Assembly (NCBI GenBank): GCA_903874275.1
Contig: CAIQRS010000010.1
Coordinates: 1 to 64,000, forward strand
Length of the DNA stretch: 64,000 nt
Direction: 5' to 3'
Source: an uncultured Anaeromyxobacter sp.
GTDB lineage: Bacteria; Myxococcota; Myxococcia; Myxococcales; Anaeromyxobacteraceae
In this document: positions 1 through 9,047 of the stretch, piece after piece
How positions within the stretch are numbered: the first letter of the stretch is position 1
Layout of the letters: the number at the start of each line of letters is the position of its first letter
Translations under genes and position numbers: made by a program
The notes under the pieces: model-generated
Seen by the model: the letters and a program-made list of their open reading frames with translations, nothing else
Databases searched by the model: none
Told to the model about the DNA's origin: nothing

Positions 1-125
1 CCCGACTGGGCCGGCTTCATGGCCCCCACGTCGATCCCGCGGGCGCGGGCGCCGGCCACGATCGCCACGGCGACCTCGGTCTTGCCCACGCCGGTGTCGG
101 TCCCGGTGACGAAGAGGCCGCGCAT
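1..125 (-). CDS. bioD: Dethiobiotin synthetase, N-terminal part (cut by window edge)
   Basis: Only the first ~41 residues are inside the window. They begin MRGLFVTGTDTGVGKTEV, the P-loop (GTDTGVGKT) of BioD, followed by AMKP, the conserved substrate-contact stretch. BioD closes the ureido ring of biotin, making dethiobiotin from 7,8-diaminopelargonate, CO2 and ATP. The ATG shares one base with the bioA stop codon (TGATG), so the two are translationally coupled, and BioD acts directly after BioA in the pathway. The rest of the gene lies left of position 1. Confidence 0.88.
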   Translation of the reverse strand, partial: MRGLFVTGTDTGVGKTEVAVAIVAGARARGIDVGAMKPAQS

Positions 126-1513
126 CAGAGCCGCGCCACCGCCGCCTCGATCGACGCGACGGTGATGCGCCCGAGGTCGCCCAGCTGCGCCTCGGTCATG
201 GCCAGCGGCGGCATGAGCACCACCACGTTTCCAAGCGGGCGGAGGATGGCCCCGCGCCGGCGCGCCTCGAGCGTCACCTGGTGCCCGGCGCGCAGCTCGA
301 AGGCGTACTCCTCCTTCGTCCCGCGCTCCCGCACCAGCTCGATCCCCACCATGAGGCCGCGCCGGCGGATCTCGCCGACGTGCGGGTGGGCGGCGAGCGG
401 CTCGAGCGCGCGGGCCAGGGCCGCCTCCTTCGCGGGCAGGCCCTCCAGGATCCGCCGGTCGCGGAGGAGTCGCATGCTGGCCGTGGCGGCGGCGCAGGCC
501 AGCGGATTGCCGGTGAAGGTGTGGCCGTGGAAGAAGGTCCTCCGGGACTCGAACGGCCCGAGGAAGGAGGCGAAGACCTCCTCGGTGGTCAGGGTGGCGG
601 CGAGCGGCAGGTAGCCGCCGGTGAGCCCCTTCCCGACGGTGAGGATGTCGGGGCGGACCCCCTCCTGCTCCACCGCGAACATCGTCCCGGTGCGGCCGAA
701 GCCGGTGGCCACCTCGTCGCAGACCAGGAGCGCCCCGTGCCGGTCGCAGATCTCCCGCATGCGGCGCAGGTAGCCCTCGGGCTGCACGATCATCCCGTCG
801 GCGCCCTGCACCAAGGGCTCGATGACCAGCGCCGCCACCTTTCCCGCGTGGGCCTCGAAGACCTTCTCGACCTCGTCGGCGCAGGCCATGGCGCAGTCCG
901 GCCAGGCCTTCCCGAGCGGGCAGCGGTAGCAATGGGGCTGCGGCGCGTGGCGAACCGGGAAGAGCAGCGGCTTGAAGGTGCGGTGGAAGAGGTCGATGCC
1001 GCCCACCGAGACCGAGCCGATGGTGTCGCCGTGGTAGCCGCCGCGGATGGCCACGAACTCCTTCCGCTCCACGTCGCCGCGCAGCTGGAAGTGCTGGTAG
1101 GCCATCTTGATGGCGATCTCGGCGGCGGTGGCCCCGGCGTCGGAGAAGAAGACCCGGGTGAGGCCGGCCGGCGCGATGCGGATCAGTTCCTCGGCGCACT
1201 CGATGGAGGCGGTGGAAGCCAGGCCGAGCAGGGTGGTGTGGGCGATCCTTCCGAGCTGGGCCACGATGGCCGCGTCGATCTCCGGCACCCGGTGGCCGTG
1301 CACGTTGCACCAGAGAGACGAGACGCCGTCGAGGGAACGACGCCCCAGGGTGTCCACGAGGAAGACCCCGTCGCCCGAGTCGACGACGATCGGGTCCTCG
1401 GCGAGCCACTCCTGCATCTGGGTGAAGGGGTGCCAGAGGTGGCGGTGGTCGGCGGCGGCGAGCCGCTCGTGCCGTGCGCGCGCCGCCGCGGTGGCGTCGG
1501 TGTCCTGGGCCAT
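125..1513 (-). CDS. bioA: Adenosylmethionine-8-amino-7-oxononanoate aminotransferase
   Basis: A cytoplasmic PLP enzyme that transfers an amino group from S-adenosylmethionine to 8-amino-7-oxononanoate (KAPA), giving diaminopelargonate for biotin synthesis. It is a class III aminotransferase of about 460 residues, the normal BioA length. Visible landmarks are the N-terminal HLWHPFTQM signature of BioA, the DEVATGFGRTG stretch, and TVGKGLTGGYLPL carrying the PLP lysine near residue 295. I chose ATG at 1513 (MAQDTD); the ORF track uses a GTG three codons upstream, and neither has a convincing ribosome binding site. It overlaps bioD by one base, so this is the 3' part of a bio operon that continues leftwards. 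Confidence 0.93.
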   Translation of the reverse strand: MAQDTDATAAARARHERLAAADHRHLWHPFTQMQEWLAEDPIVVDSGDGVFLVDTLGRRSLDGVSSLWCNVHGHRVPEIDAAIVAQLGRIAHTTLLGLASTASIECAEELIRIAPAGLTRVFFSDAGATAAEIAIKMAYQHFQLRGDVERKEFVAIRGGYHGDTIGSVSVGGIDLFHRTFKPLLFPVRHAPQPHCYRCPLGKAWPDCAMACADEVEKVFEAHAGKVAALVIEPLVQGADGMIVQPEGYLRRMREICDRHGALLVCDEVATGFGRTGTMFAVEQEGVRPDILTVGKGLTGGYLPLAATLTTEEVFASFLGPFESRRTFFHGHTFTGNPLACAAATASMRLLRDRRILEGLPAKEAALARALEPLAAHPHVGEIRRRGLMVGIELVRERGTKEEYAFELRAGHQVTLEARRRGAILRPLGNVVVLMPPLAMTEAQLGDLGRITVASIEAAVARL

Positions 1514-1566
1514 GGGGCGCACAAGCTAGCCCAGCGCGCCCCGGCGGGGAAGGCGGACGAGGGCCG

Positions 1567-2802
1567 TCAGCGGATCATGAGCTGGATCGCGTCGATCGAG
1601 CGGGACCTGGAGTCCATGACCAGCAGCAGTCGTTTTCCGTCCGTGAAATACGGATCCCCGGTGAGGTTGTGGCGCGGCGCGCTCCGGGGGGCTTCCCCCA
1701 CCCCGGGCAGGAAGGCCACCCGGGAGAGGTACCCGGTCATCACCAGGTCCTGGAGCAGGTAGTCGCGGCTCTCGTCGACGTCGGGGTCGATCTTGTGGGT
1801 GGTGAGGTACCAGGAGTGGGTGGTGAGGCGGACGCCGATGTCGCGGCTCACCTGCCCGACCCAGACCGACCTCCCCTCGAACGTGAATGGGGCGAGCCAC
1901 ATCCGGAGGTGGTTGCGCCGGTCGATGTCGTTCCTCGGCTTCTGGAGCGCGGCGTCCTGGGGGCGCCCGAAGAGGTGGAGCGGGCTCACCGGGGAGGTCC
2001 GGTAGGACGACCCGAAGAGGAACGCCCTGACGCTTCGCAAGGCAGACTGCACGTCGAAGGGCTCGGTGAGGTTCCATCCCCGCTGCACGAACGGGAAGGC
2101 GATCTCCCTCCGCTTCCCGACCAGGACCAGGTTGAGCGGGTCGGCGACCGGATTTCCCTTCTTGTCGGCGGCGCAGCAGGGGAGCTTCTCCAGCTCGGCG
2201 AGGAGCGACGGGAAGTCGAGGTCCCGCACCTTGGATTCCGGGTAGAGGGATTCGAAGTCCACCCGCTGGAAATCCCACTTCTCTCCCGGCACCCGCGAGA
2301 CGAAGCGGTACTCGTGGGCCTTGACGTCATCGACGATCTCGATCCGGACGTAGCCGGTTCCCTGGCCGTCGTGCGTGTAGACGAACCCCTTGGCCGTCCT
2401 CCGCGCCGGGACCTCGAGCGGCATGCCGTTTCCGATGAGGTGCTCCGAGATCCGCCGGTTCCGGTCGCTCGTCCACCAGTGGTGGAACATGTAGGCCACC
2501 TCGAAGGGCGCGAAGTAGGCCGGGTCGGTCCCGATGGGGAAGTACCAGGCGCCCTGGTCGGAACGGTTCTCGATCTCCACCCAGACCGGACGGATCCCCT
2601 TCTTCTCGAGATCGACCCCGAGGAAGCGGCGGGCCTCCCCGCCGGAGAGCGCGACCGCGGTCACGCGAAATTCGGCGTCCTCCTTGGTCTCGGCCCGCTC
2701 GTGGAACGAGGCGCCCTCGTGCCCCTCGGGCGCGAAGGAGCCACAGGCGGAGAGAAGTGCGGCGGCGAGGATCGCGGCGGGGGTCGAGCGTTCGGCGGAC
2801 AG
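1567..2802 (-). CDS. LssY_C-domain lipoprotein, apparent CTG start
   Basis: The C-terminal half carries the LssY C-terminal domain signature: LFGRPQDAALQKPRN, RNHLRMWLAP, VGQVSRDIGVR, THKIDPDVDE and NLTGDPYFTDG. The domain's biochemical role is not known to me. The ORF track starts at GTG 2664, but the frame stays open upstream and encodes a lipoprotein signal ending in LLSACG. That signal is reached only from a CTG codon at 2802, which sits 5 nt after a GGGAGG ribosome binding site. No ATG, GTG or TTG lies between the TAG at 2824-2826 and 2664. From CTG the protein is 411 aa and would be exported and lipidated. It is divergent from the multicopper oxidase block. The family call is good; the start is an inference. 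Confidence 0.78.
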   Translation of the reverse strand: MSAERSTPAAILAAALLSACGSFAPEGHEGASFHERAETKEDAEFRVTAVALSGGEARRFLGVDLEKKGIRPVWVEIENRSDQGAWYFPIGTDPAYFAPFEVAYMFHHWWTSDRNRRISEHLIGNGMPLEVPARRTAKGFVYTHDGQGTGYVRIEIVDDVKAHEYRFVSRVPGEKWDFQRVDFESLYPESKVRDLDFPSLLAELEKLPCCAADKKGNPVADPLNLVLVGKRREIAFPFVQRGWNLTEPFDVQSALRSVRAFLFGSSYRTSPVSPLHLFGRPQDAALQKPRNDIDRRNHLRMWLAPFTFEGRSVWVGQVSRDIGVRLTTHSWYLTTHKIDPDVDESRDYLLQDLVMTGYLSRVAFLPGVGEAPRSAPRHNLTGDPYFTDGKRLLLVMDSRSRSIDAIQLMIR

Positions 2803-2826
2803 GGCAGCCTCCCGGGGGCGACCCTA

Positions 2827-3171
2827 GCGCAGCCCGCGGCACTCGCGTCCGCCCATTGTTCCGGGCGCCGATCGGAGTCAATTGGGATTTAGCGACCGAA
2901 CCTCGTCGAGTTGCCGGTCCTCTCCCGGCTGGCCAGAAACCGCCAATCTGGCCGCGAATGCGTTTACTTGCCTCCTTTCAGGAACTTGAAGAGCGCTCGG
3001 TGTCCCTCGGCGACGGGACGCAGCCCCTTCTCGCAGCGGTGTGAGGAGCATTGTCGGCGGAAGTGGAGTGATCCGGTCCGTGTCTCTCCGGGCCGCGGAT
3101 CGGGTGGGGCGGGACTCGAGGGATTCGAGCACACGGAAGCGACCGGGGAGGCCCGGGGCTGGGGGGAAACC
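2827..3171. promoter_or_regulatory. 345-bp divergent intergenic region upstream of the oxidase block
   Basis: This gap separates the LssY_C lipoprotein (minus) from the multicopper oxidase operon (plus). The long plus-strand ORF runs through it, but that segment has no signal peptide or family feature, while a good signal peptide begins at 3172. I therefore read the gap as non-coding. It is slightly less GC-rich near 2880-3000 and holds one clear inverted repeat (2931-2953). I found no convincing -35/-10 or sigma-54 element. A GGGGGG purine run sits just upstream of the ATG at 3172. Confidence 0.45.
2931..2953. promoter_or_regulatory. Inverted repeat, candidate operator for the oxidase operon
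   Basis: GGCCAGA and TCTGGCC form perfect 7-bp arms around a 9-bp spacer, about 220 bp upstream of the multicopper oxidase start. The spacing is like a dimeric regulator site, but no regulator gene lies next to it and the motif matches nothing I can name. It could also be chance in GC-rich sequence. Confidence 0.3.
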
Positions 3172-6100
3172 ATGAAGCTCGTCGGAACGCAGAGGATCGG
3201 AACGCGCGTCGCTCGCGGCGCCTTCAACTCGTTCATGGCGACGGCAGCGGCGGCGCTCGCGCTGGCGGCGCCGCTCACGGCGCGGGGCGCGGTCGATTGC
3301 GGCACGCGCACGGTGACCGCAGACGTCGTCGTCCTCGACCAGCCGCTCATGTACAACCGGCTCGGCGCGCAGAACGTGAACGGCATCATGTACGCGCTGC
3401 GGCGGGACGTGGTGAGCAAGGGCTCGCTCTCGCCCTGCGGTGGCAGCTGCGCCGCCGGCAACGTGACCCTGCGACCCGACAAGCGCCCTCGCCCGCTGGT
3501 CCTCCGCGTCCCCGCGGGAAATTGCCTCGAGGTGAAGTTCCAGAACCTGCTCTCCGCCCTGCCCAACCCCGCCCCGTTGACGCCCGGCTTCGATCTTCTC
3601 CCGGTGAACGACCAGGTGGCGAGCCGCAAGGCCGGCTTCCACGCCCAGGGCATGCAGCTCGTGAACGTCATCGGCGACGACTCGTCGTGGGTGGGCGCCG
3701 GCGGGTCGAGCATGGTGGCACCGGGCGAGCCGGCCATCTACAGGTACTTCGCCGAGAAGGAGGGGGCCTTCCTCGTCACCAGCCACGGCGCGACCTTCGG
3801 AAGCGACGGGTCGGCGGGCAACAGCGCCAACGGCATGTTCGCGGTGATCAACGTCGAGCCGCCCGGGGCGAGCTTCTACCGAAGCCAGGTCACCGAGGAG
3901 GAGATGCGCCTCTGCACCACCGGGACGACCGACGACGGCCAGCCCGTCCTGGACTACGAGGCGACCTACCCGGCCGTCGATGCCACCGGCGCGGCCACGG
4001 TGTGGGCGCTCGAGGGCAAGGCCGGCCTGCCCATCCTCAACATGCTGCAGGGCGCGACGCTCGTGCACTCCGACCTGAACGCCGTCATCGCGAACTCCGA
4101 CCCCGCGGTTCCCACCGGGAAGTTCCCCGCCTCCACCTACCCGCTCGAGAGCGTCGGCAAGGTGAACCCCACCCTTCCCAACCGGCTCGAGCCCTTCCGC
4201 GAGTACACGGTGGTCTTCCACGACGAGATGGCGGTCTCGAACGCCTTCCCCGAGTGGTACCTCCACCCGGTCCTCAAGCACACGCTGTCCGCCGTGGGCG
4301 ACGTCTTCCAGGTGAACTACGGATCGGGCGGCGTGGGCTCGGAGGTCATCGCCAACCGGCTCGGCGTCGGCCCCATGCACGACTGCCTCGACTGCGTGTA
4401 CGAGGAGTTCTTCCTGACCTCGCCGGCGGTCGGCGACCCGGCCATGGTGGTGGACACCCCGGCCAACCACGGTCTCGAGGCCTGCGGACCTCCGGGCACC
4501 GGGCCGAACTGCGCCGCCACCGGCCCCAAGGCGACGCTGGCGTACTACCCGGACGACCCGTCCAACGTGCACCACAGCTACATCAACGACTTCGTGAAGT
4601 TCCGGAACGTGCACACCGGCAAGGAACATCACATCTTCCACCTGCACAACCACCAGTGGCTCTTCAACCCGAACGACGACAACTCCAACTACCTGGACGC
4701 CCAGGGCATCGGCCCGGGCGGCGGCTACACCTACGAGATCAACTTCGGTGGCTCGGGCAACCGAAACAAGAGCGCCGGCGACGCCATCTTCCACTGCCAC
4801 TTCTACCCGCACTTCGCCCAGGGCATGTGGGAGCTCTGGCGCATCCACGACGTGCTCGAGTCGGGCACGCCGCTGCTCGTCTCGGGCGGGGCGTTCCACA
4901 CCTCCCCCTTCGCGCTGAAGAACGGAGAGCCGGCCGTCGTCTCCACGGCCACCATCCCCGATCCGGCCAACGCCGCGAACACCATCACCGTTCCGACGGC
5001 GCGGGCCCGCGCCCTCCCCGACGGGGAGATCGTGGCCGGGACCCCGATCCCCGCGCTGGTCCCGCTGCCGGGCAAGGCCATGGCGGTGATGCCCGGAAAG
5101 GTCACGGTGGTTCCGAAGGTCGCCGGGGGCATCACCCTGGGCAGCAATGCCAGGGTGGCCCGCCCGGTCGCCGACGCGACCGGCGTCGTCACCGGGTGTG
5201 ACTCGGGCGATCCCGCCACGGCCTGCTCCGATCCCGCGCAGACCCACCCGACGCTGAACCCCAACGGAATCCGCAATCCCGGCTTCCCCTTCTGGCTGGC
5301 CGGCCTCGAGAGCACGGTGGGGCAGCGCATGCCCTCTCCCCCGCTCGACATGGCCGTGTCGGCGGGCGGCTGGGACGGCGGCCTGCCGCGCCACGCGCTC
5401 GACGGCTACGCCGCCGCCGGCTGCGTGGGGGCGACCAGGGGCGACTGCGCCGTCTCCAACCAGAGCCCGTACGACATGACCAAGACGGTGCACAAGGCGG
5501 CCCCGGTCTGGTTCCCCGAGGACGGCACCGACCTCGAGAAGGCGGCCATGGCCTTCCATGCCGTGCGCAACCACGCCAGCACGGCGAACCTCCTGAACGG
5601 CCAGACCGTCCCGGGAAGCTTCGTGACCAACGGATCCGGCCGCCCGGTCCCGGGCGCTCCCTTCCACGATCCCTGCATCGATGACCGGGGCACCGTCCTC
5701 GGCGCAGGCGTGACCGGCGAGTTCTTCTCCGGCGACGGAAAGTTCGGGACCACGGGCTCCTCCCCCTTCAACGCCGACAGCCCGCGAATCTACAAGGGCG
5801 CGAACATCCAGTTCGACGTGGTGCTCAACAAGCTCGGCTACCACTTCCCGCAGGAGCGCATCATCACCCTCTGGGAGGACGCCCTCCCCACCATCAACAA
5901 GCAGCGCGCCCCCGAGCCGCTGGTGATGCGGATGAACACCTTCGACTGCGTCATGTACCAGCACACCAACCTGGTGCCGGCCGTCTACGAGATGGACGAC
6001 TACCAGATCAAGACCACCACCGACATCATCGGCCAGCACATCCACCTGCCCAAGTGGGACCTCACCACCACCGACGGCTCGGCCAACGGCTGGAACTACG

Positions 6101-9045
6101 AGGACGGCACCCTCTCCCCCGACTCGGTGCGCGAGCGCATCGAAGCGATCAACGCCTTCAACGGGGCCAACGTCGCCGGGAACCCGACCGACAGCAGCGG
6201 GCGCCCCCCCGGGACCAAGCTCGCCGCCGCCAAGCACCCCTTCTTCCCGGCCGTGAGCCCCGGCGGCCTCGACTGGATGGGGGCCCGCACCACGCTCCAG
6301 CGCTGGTTCTCGGATCCGGTGGTGAACGTGGACGGCCAGCACCGCGGCCTGGGCATCATCTTCACCCACGACCACTACGGCCCCTCCACCCACCAGCAGG
6401 TCGGTCTCTACGCCACCGTGCTGGTCGAGCCTCCCGGGTCCACCTGGCTCCACAACGAGACCGGGGTGCCCATGTACACCCGCCCCGACGGCGGCCCCAC
6501 CAGCTGGCAGGCGGCCATCCTCGACGGCCCCAACAGCTACCGCGAGTTCTACTTCGAGTACTCGGACTTCCAGCACGCCTACAGGCCCGGCGTCTACGTC
6601 GGCCGCGGCCAGTGGGGCGCCCTGGGCGCCGCGCCGAGCGCCAACAGCTTCCGCGACGCGGTGAACCCACCGGTGAAGGCCATGGCGGCGGTTCCCTTCC
6701 CCGACCTCCTGACCTTCCCGGCGATCTGCCCGGGCGGCGGCCCGCGCCCCTGCCCCGAGGCCATCTCGGCCGACGACCCTGGTTTCCTGGTGGTGAACTA
6801 CCGCAACGAGCCGGTCGGCTTCCGCGTCTTCGACCCGACCCGGAGAGGGCCCGACGGCAAGCTGGGATCGCAGGCCGAAGGCTTCCCGGGTGACCTGGCC
6901 TTCGCGCTGCAAAGCCGCGTGGACCGCAAGATGGCCGCGCTGAACGTGCAGCCCAGGGCCGGCGCCGCCAACGCCATCAACGGCACCCAGTTCCCGCCGC
7001 CGCTCAACGTGGGAGGCGTCACCCCCGGCGACCCCTTCACCCCGCTCATGCGCGCCTACTTCGGCGACCCGGTCCGCATCAAGATCCAGGCCGGTGGTGA
7101 CGAGGAGTCCCACAGCGCCACGGTCTACGGCATGAAGTGGCTGCAGGGTGGATCGGGCTACGGCTTCGCCCCCAACTCGGGATGGCGCAACTCCCAGCAC
7201 GCCGGCATCTCCGAGCAGTTCACCTTCGCCTCGCCCACCATCCCGGTGCTGAACGGCGGGGCCCGCGCCGACCATCTCTACTCCCTCAACCCCAGCATCG
7301 ACGGCTTCTGGAACGGCGTCTGGGGGCTCTTCCGGAACTACGGGACCGCGCAGGCGAACCTCAAGCAGCTCCCCAACGGCGCGGTCCTGCCCTTCAAGCT
7401 CACCAACGCCGCCGCCTTCACCGGGATCTGCCCGGCCACCGCGGTCCTCCGCAGCTACGACCTCTCGGCCGTGCTCGCCAACGACGTGCTCGCCAACACC
7501 GAGGGGGTCACCATCCTGCCCGGCGACGGCTCGGAGATCATGAACGTGGGCGGCAAGACCGGCACCGGCAAGTCGGCGCTGAACCCCAGCGGCGGAACCC
7601 TGGTCTACAACCCGCGCACCACCACGCTCTCCAACGGCAAGACGGGGCCCCTCCACGACCCGACCGCCCTGCTCTGGGTCAAGACCGTCGATCTGGTGGC
7701 CCGCAACCCCGCCGCCAAGGCCTGCCTGAACTCGAAGGGCAAGCTCGACCCGACGCTCTCCACCTGCCCGGTCATGCTCAGGCCCGGCGCTCCGCTCGAG
7801 CCCATCGTCCTGCGGGCCGCGGCCGGCGAGTGCATCGGCGTGAAGGTGCGCAACCGGCTTCCCGCGGCGGTGCCCGACCTGGCCGGCTACAAGCACCTGC
7901 CCGGCATCGTGCCCCGTGACACGGCCAATCTCGCCGGAACCACCACCTTCAACAACAACCTGATCCGTCCGTCGAGCTACGTCGGCCTGCACCCGGCGCT
8001 CGTCTCCTACGACGTGAACATCGACGACGGCATGGCCATCGGGGCGACCGGCCTGGGCAACAACGGCGCCGGCCTGATCGCCGGCCCCGGCCAGACCCAG
8101 TTCTACCGCTGGTACGCGGGCGACATCAGCCTGGTGCCCGCGGCGGGCGGCGCCTACACGGTCGTGGCCACGCCGGTGGAGTTCGGCGGCGCCAACATCA
8201 CGCCGTCCGACGTCATCAAGCAGGGGCCGAAGGGGCTCGTCGGAGCGCTCGTCATCGAGCCGGCCGGCACCACCTGGGCGGAGGCCGACACCGTGCCGGA
8301 CCACCAGACGGCGAACCCCGCCGCCCCCAGGCGCGGGACTCGCGCCAGCGCCACCCTGAGTCCCGGCGCCACGCGTGACTTCGTGACCGTGATCCAGAAG
8401 GGGCTCGGCCTCCGCTACAAGGACGGCACCGCCGCCGAGATGCTCGCCGCCGAGGAGGCCATCGCCGAGGACGCCGAGGACTCCGGCCACATGGCCATCA
8501 ACTACGGCGCCGAGCCGCTCTGGTTCCGCTTCGGCCTGCAGCCGAATGCGGCTCTCACGGGCGGCCACGGAACCGGCCCGTCCTTCATGGACGTGGCCAA
8601 CGCGGACGCGGCGTTCTCGAACACCATCGCCGGAGGAGGGGACCCGGTCACCCCGGTCTTCACGGCGGCGGCCGGCGCGCCGGTGCGGATGCACCTGCTC
8701 CTGCCCACCGGATCCCCCCGGGCCTCGAGCTTCACGCTCCACGGCCACCTCTGGCAGCGCGCACCGTACGTCTGCCCGGGCTCCGCGAAGGACGGACTGG
8801 AAGGCAAGTGCCTCGCCACCGGCTACTTCCCGACAATCGCCGGAGAGGTCTCGTCCCGCGCCCTGGGAGCGAGCCCGATCTCCGACTACACCGGGTCCCA
8901 GGATCTGGTCATGCCGGGCTCCCACTTCGACATCGTGCTCCCCAGCGCGGGCGGCGCGGGCAAGGTGGCCGGCGACTACCTGTTCATGGACCGGGCCGGC
9001 TTCGGGACCACCTCGGGCCTTTGGTCGCTTCTCCGGGTGCAGTGA
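3172..9045 (+). CDS. Giant multicopper oxidase, MnxG/MofA-like (putative Mn(II) oxidase)
   Basis: Start chosen at ATG 3172, giving 1957 aa; residues ~1-39 form a signal peptide ending TARGA. Copper motifs are visible: HxxHxH at H487-H492 and HCHFYPH...GM at H541-M552, which together supply a type 1 copper (Cys542, His547, Met552) plus type 3 ligands. HIH at 956-958, HDH at 1066-1068 and HGH at 1857-1859 are candidates for the remaining HxH pairs. Ordinary laccases and CueO have ~500 residues; this size matches the giant manganese oxidases MnxG and MofA. The closing HxxHxH/HCH pair precedes the HxH motifs, an order opposite to laccases. It would act in the periplasm, at the outer membrane or outside the cell. 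The propeller gene starts 2 bp after the stop and SCO chaperones follow. Being a multicopper oxidase is well supported; the substrate (Mn, Fe or organic) is inferred. Confidence 0.85.
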   Translation: MKLVGTQRIGTRVARGAFNSFMATAAAALALAAPLTARGAVDCGTRTVTADVVVLDQPLMYNRLGAQNVNGIMYALRRDVVSKGSLSPCGGSCAAGNVTLRPDKRPRPLVLRVPAGNCLEVKFQNLLSALPNPAPLTPGFDLLPVNDQVASRKAGFHAQGMQLVNVIGDDSSWVGAGGSSMVAPGEPAIYRYFAEKEGAFLVTSHGATFGSDGSAGNSANGMFAVINVEPPGASFYRSQVTEEEMRLCTTGTTDDGQPVLDYEATYPAVDATGAATVWALEGKAGLPILNMLQGATLVHSDLNAVIANSDPAVPTGKFPASTYPLESVGKVNPTLPNRLEPFREYTVVFHDEMAVSNAFPEWYLHPVLKHTLSAVGDVFQVNYGSGGVGSEVIANRLGVGPMHDCLDCVYEEFFLTSPAVGDPAMVVDTPANHGLEACGPPGTGPNCAATGPKATLAYYPDDPSNVHHSYINDFVKFRNVHTGKEHHIFHLHNHQWLFNPNDDNSNYLDAQGIGPGGGYTYEINFGGSGNRNKSAGDAIFHCHFYPHFAQGMWELWRIHDVLESGTPLLVSGGAFHTSPFALKNGEPAVVSTATIPDPANAANTITVPTARARALPDGEIVAGTPIPALVPLPGKAMAVMPGKVTVVPKVAGGITLGSNARVARPVADATGVVTGCDSGDPATACSDPAQTHPTLNPNGIRNPGFPFWLAGLESTVGQRMPSPPLDMAVSAGGWDGGLPRHALDGYAAAGCVGATRGDCAVSNQSPYDMTKTVHKAAPVWFPEDGTDLEKAAMAFHAVRNHASTANLLNGQTVPGSFVTNGSGRPVPGAPFHDPCIDDRGTVLGAGVTGEFFSGDGKFGTTGSSPFNADSPRIYKGANIQFDVVLNKLGYHFPQERIITLWEDALPTINKQRAPEPLVMRMNTFDCVMYQHTNLVPAVYEMDDYQIKTTTDIIGQHIHLPKWDLTTTDGSANGWNYEDGTLSPDSVRERIEAINAFNGANVAGNPTDSSGRPPGTKLAAAKHPFFPAVSPGGLDWMGARTTLQRWFSDPVVNVDGQHRGLGIIFTHDHYGPSTHQQVGLYATVLVEPPGSTWLHNETGVPMYTRPDGGPTSWQAAILDGPNSYREFYFEYSDFQHAYRPGVYVGRGQWGALGAAPSANSFRDAVNPPVKAMAAVPFPDLLTFPAICPGGGPRPCPEAISADDPGFLVVNYRNEPVGFRVFDPTRRGPDGKLGSQAEGFPGDLAFALQSRVDRKMAALNVQPRAGAANAINGTQFPPPLNVGGVTPGDPFTPLMRAYFGDPVRIKIQAGGDEESHSATVYGMKWLQGGSGYGFAPNSGWRNSQHAGISEQFTFASPTIPVLNGGARADHLYSLNPSIDGFWNGVWGLFRNYGTAQANLKQLPNGAVLPFKLTNAAAFTGICPATAVLRSYDLSAVLANDVLANTEGVTILPGDGSEIMNVGGKTGTGKSALNPSGGTLVYNPRTTTLSNGKTGPLHDPTALLWVKTVDLVARNPAAKACLNSKGKLDPTLSTCPVMLRPGAPLEPIVLRAAAGECIGVKVRNRLPAAVPDLAGYKHLPGIVPRDTANLAGTTTFNNNLIRPSSYVGLHPALVSYDVNIDDGMAIGATGLGNNGAGLIAGPGQTQFYRWYAGDISLVPAAGGAYTVVATPVEFGGANITPSDVIKQGPKGLVGALVIEPAGTTWAEADTVPDHQTANPAAPRRGTRASATLSPGATRDFVTVIQKGLGLRYKDGTAAEMLAAEEAIAEDAEDSGHMAINYGAEPLWFRFGLQPNAALTGGHGTGPSFMDVANADAAFSNTIAGGGDPVTPVFTAAAGAPVRMHLLLPTGSPRASSFTLHGHLWQRAPYVCPGSAKDGLEGKCLATGYFPTIAGEVSSRALGASPISDYTGSQDLVMPGSHFDIVLPSAGGAGKVAGDYLFMDRAGFGTTSGLWSLLRVQ

Positions 9046-9047
9046 AC

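Noticed and set aside
2951-2966. Possible sigma-54 promoter (TGGCCGCGAATGCG)
   Set aside because: The GG-to-GC spacing is two bases too short for a -24/-12 element.
2911-3171. N-terminal extension of the oxidase ORF in the track
   Set aside because: The 87 extra codons lack a signal peptide and domain; a clear signal peptide begins at ATG 3172.
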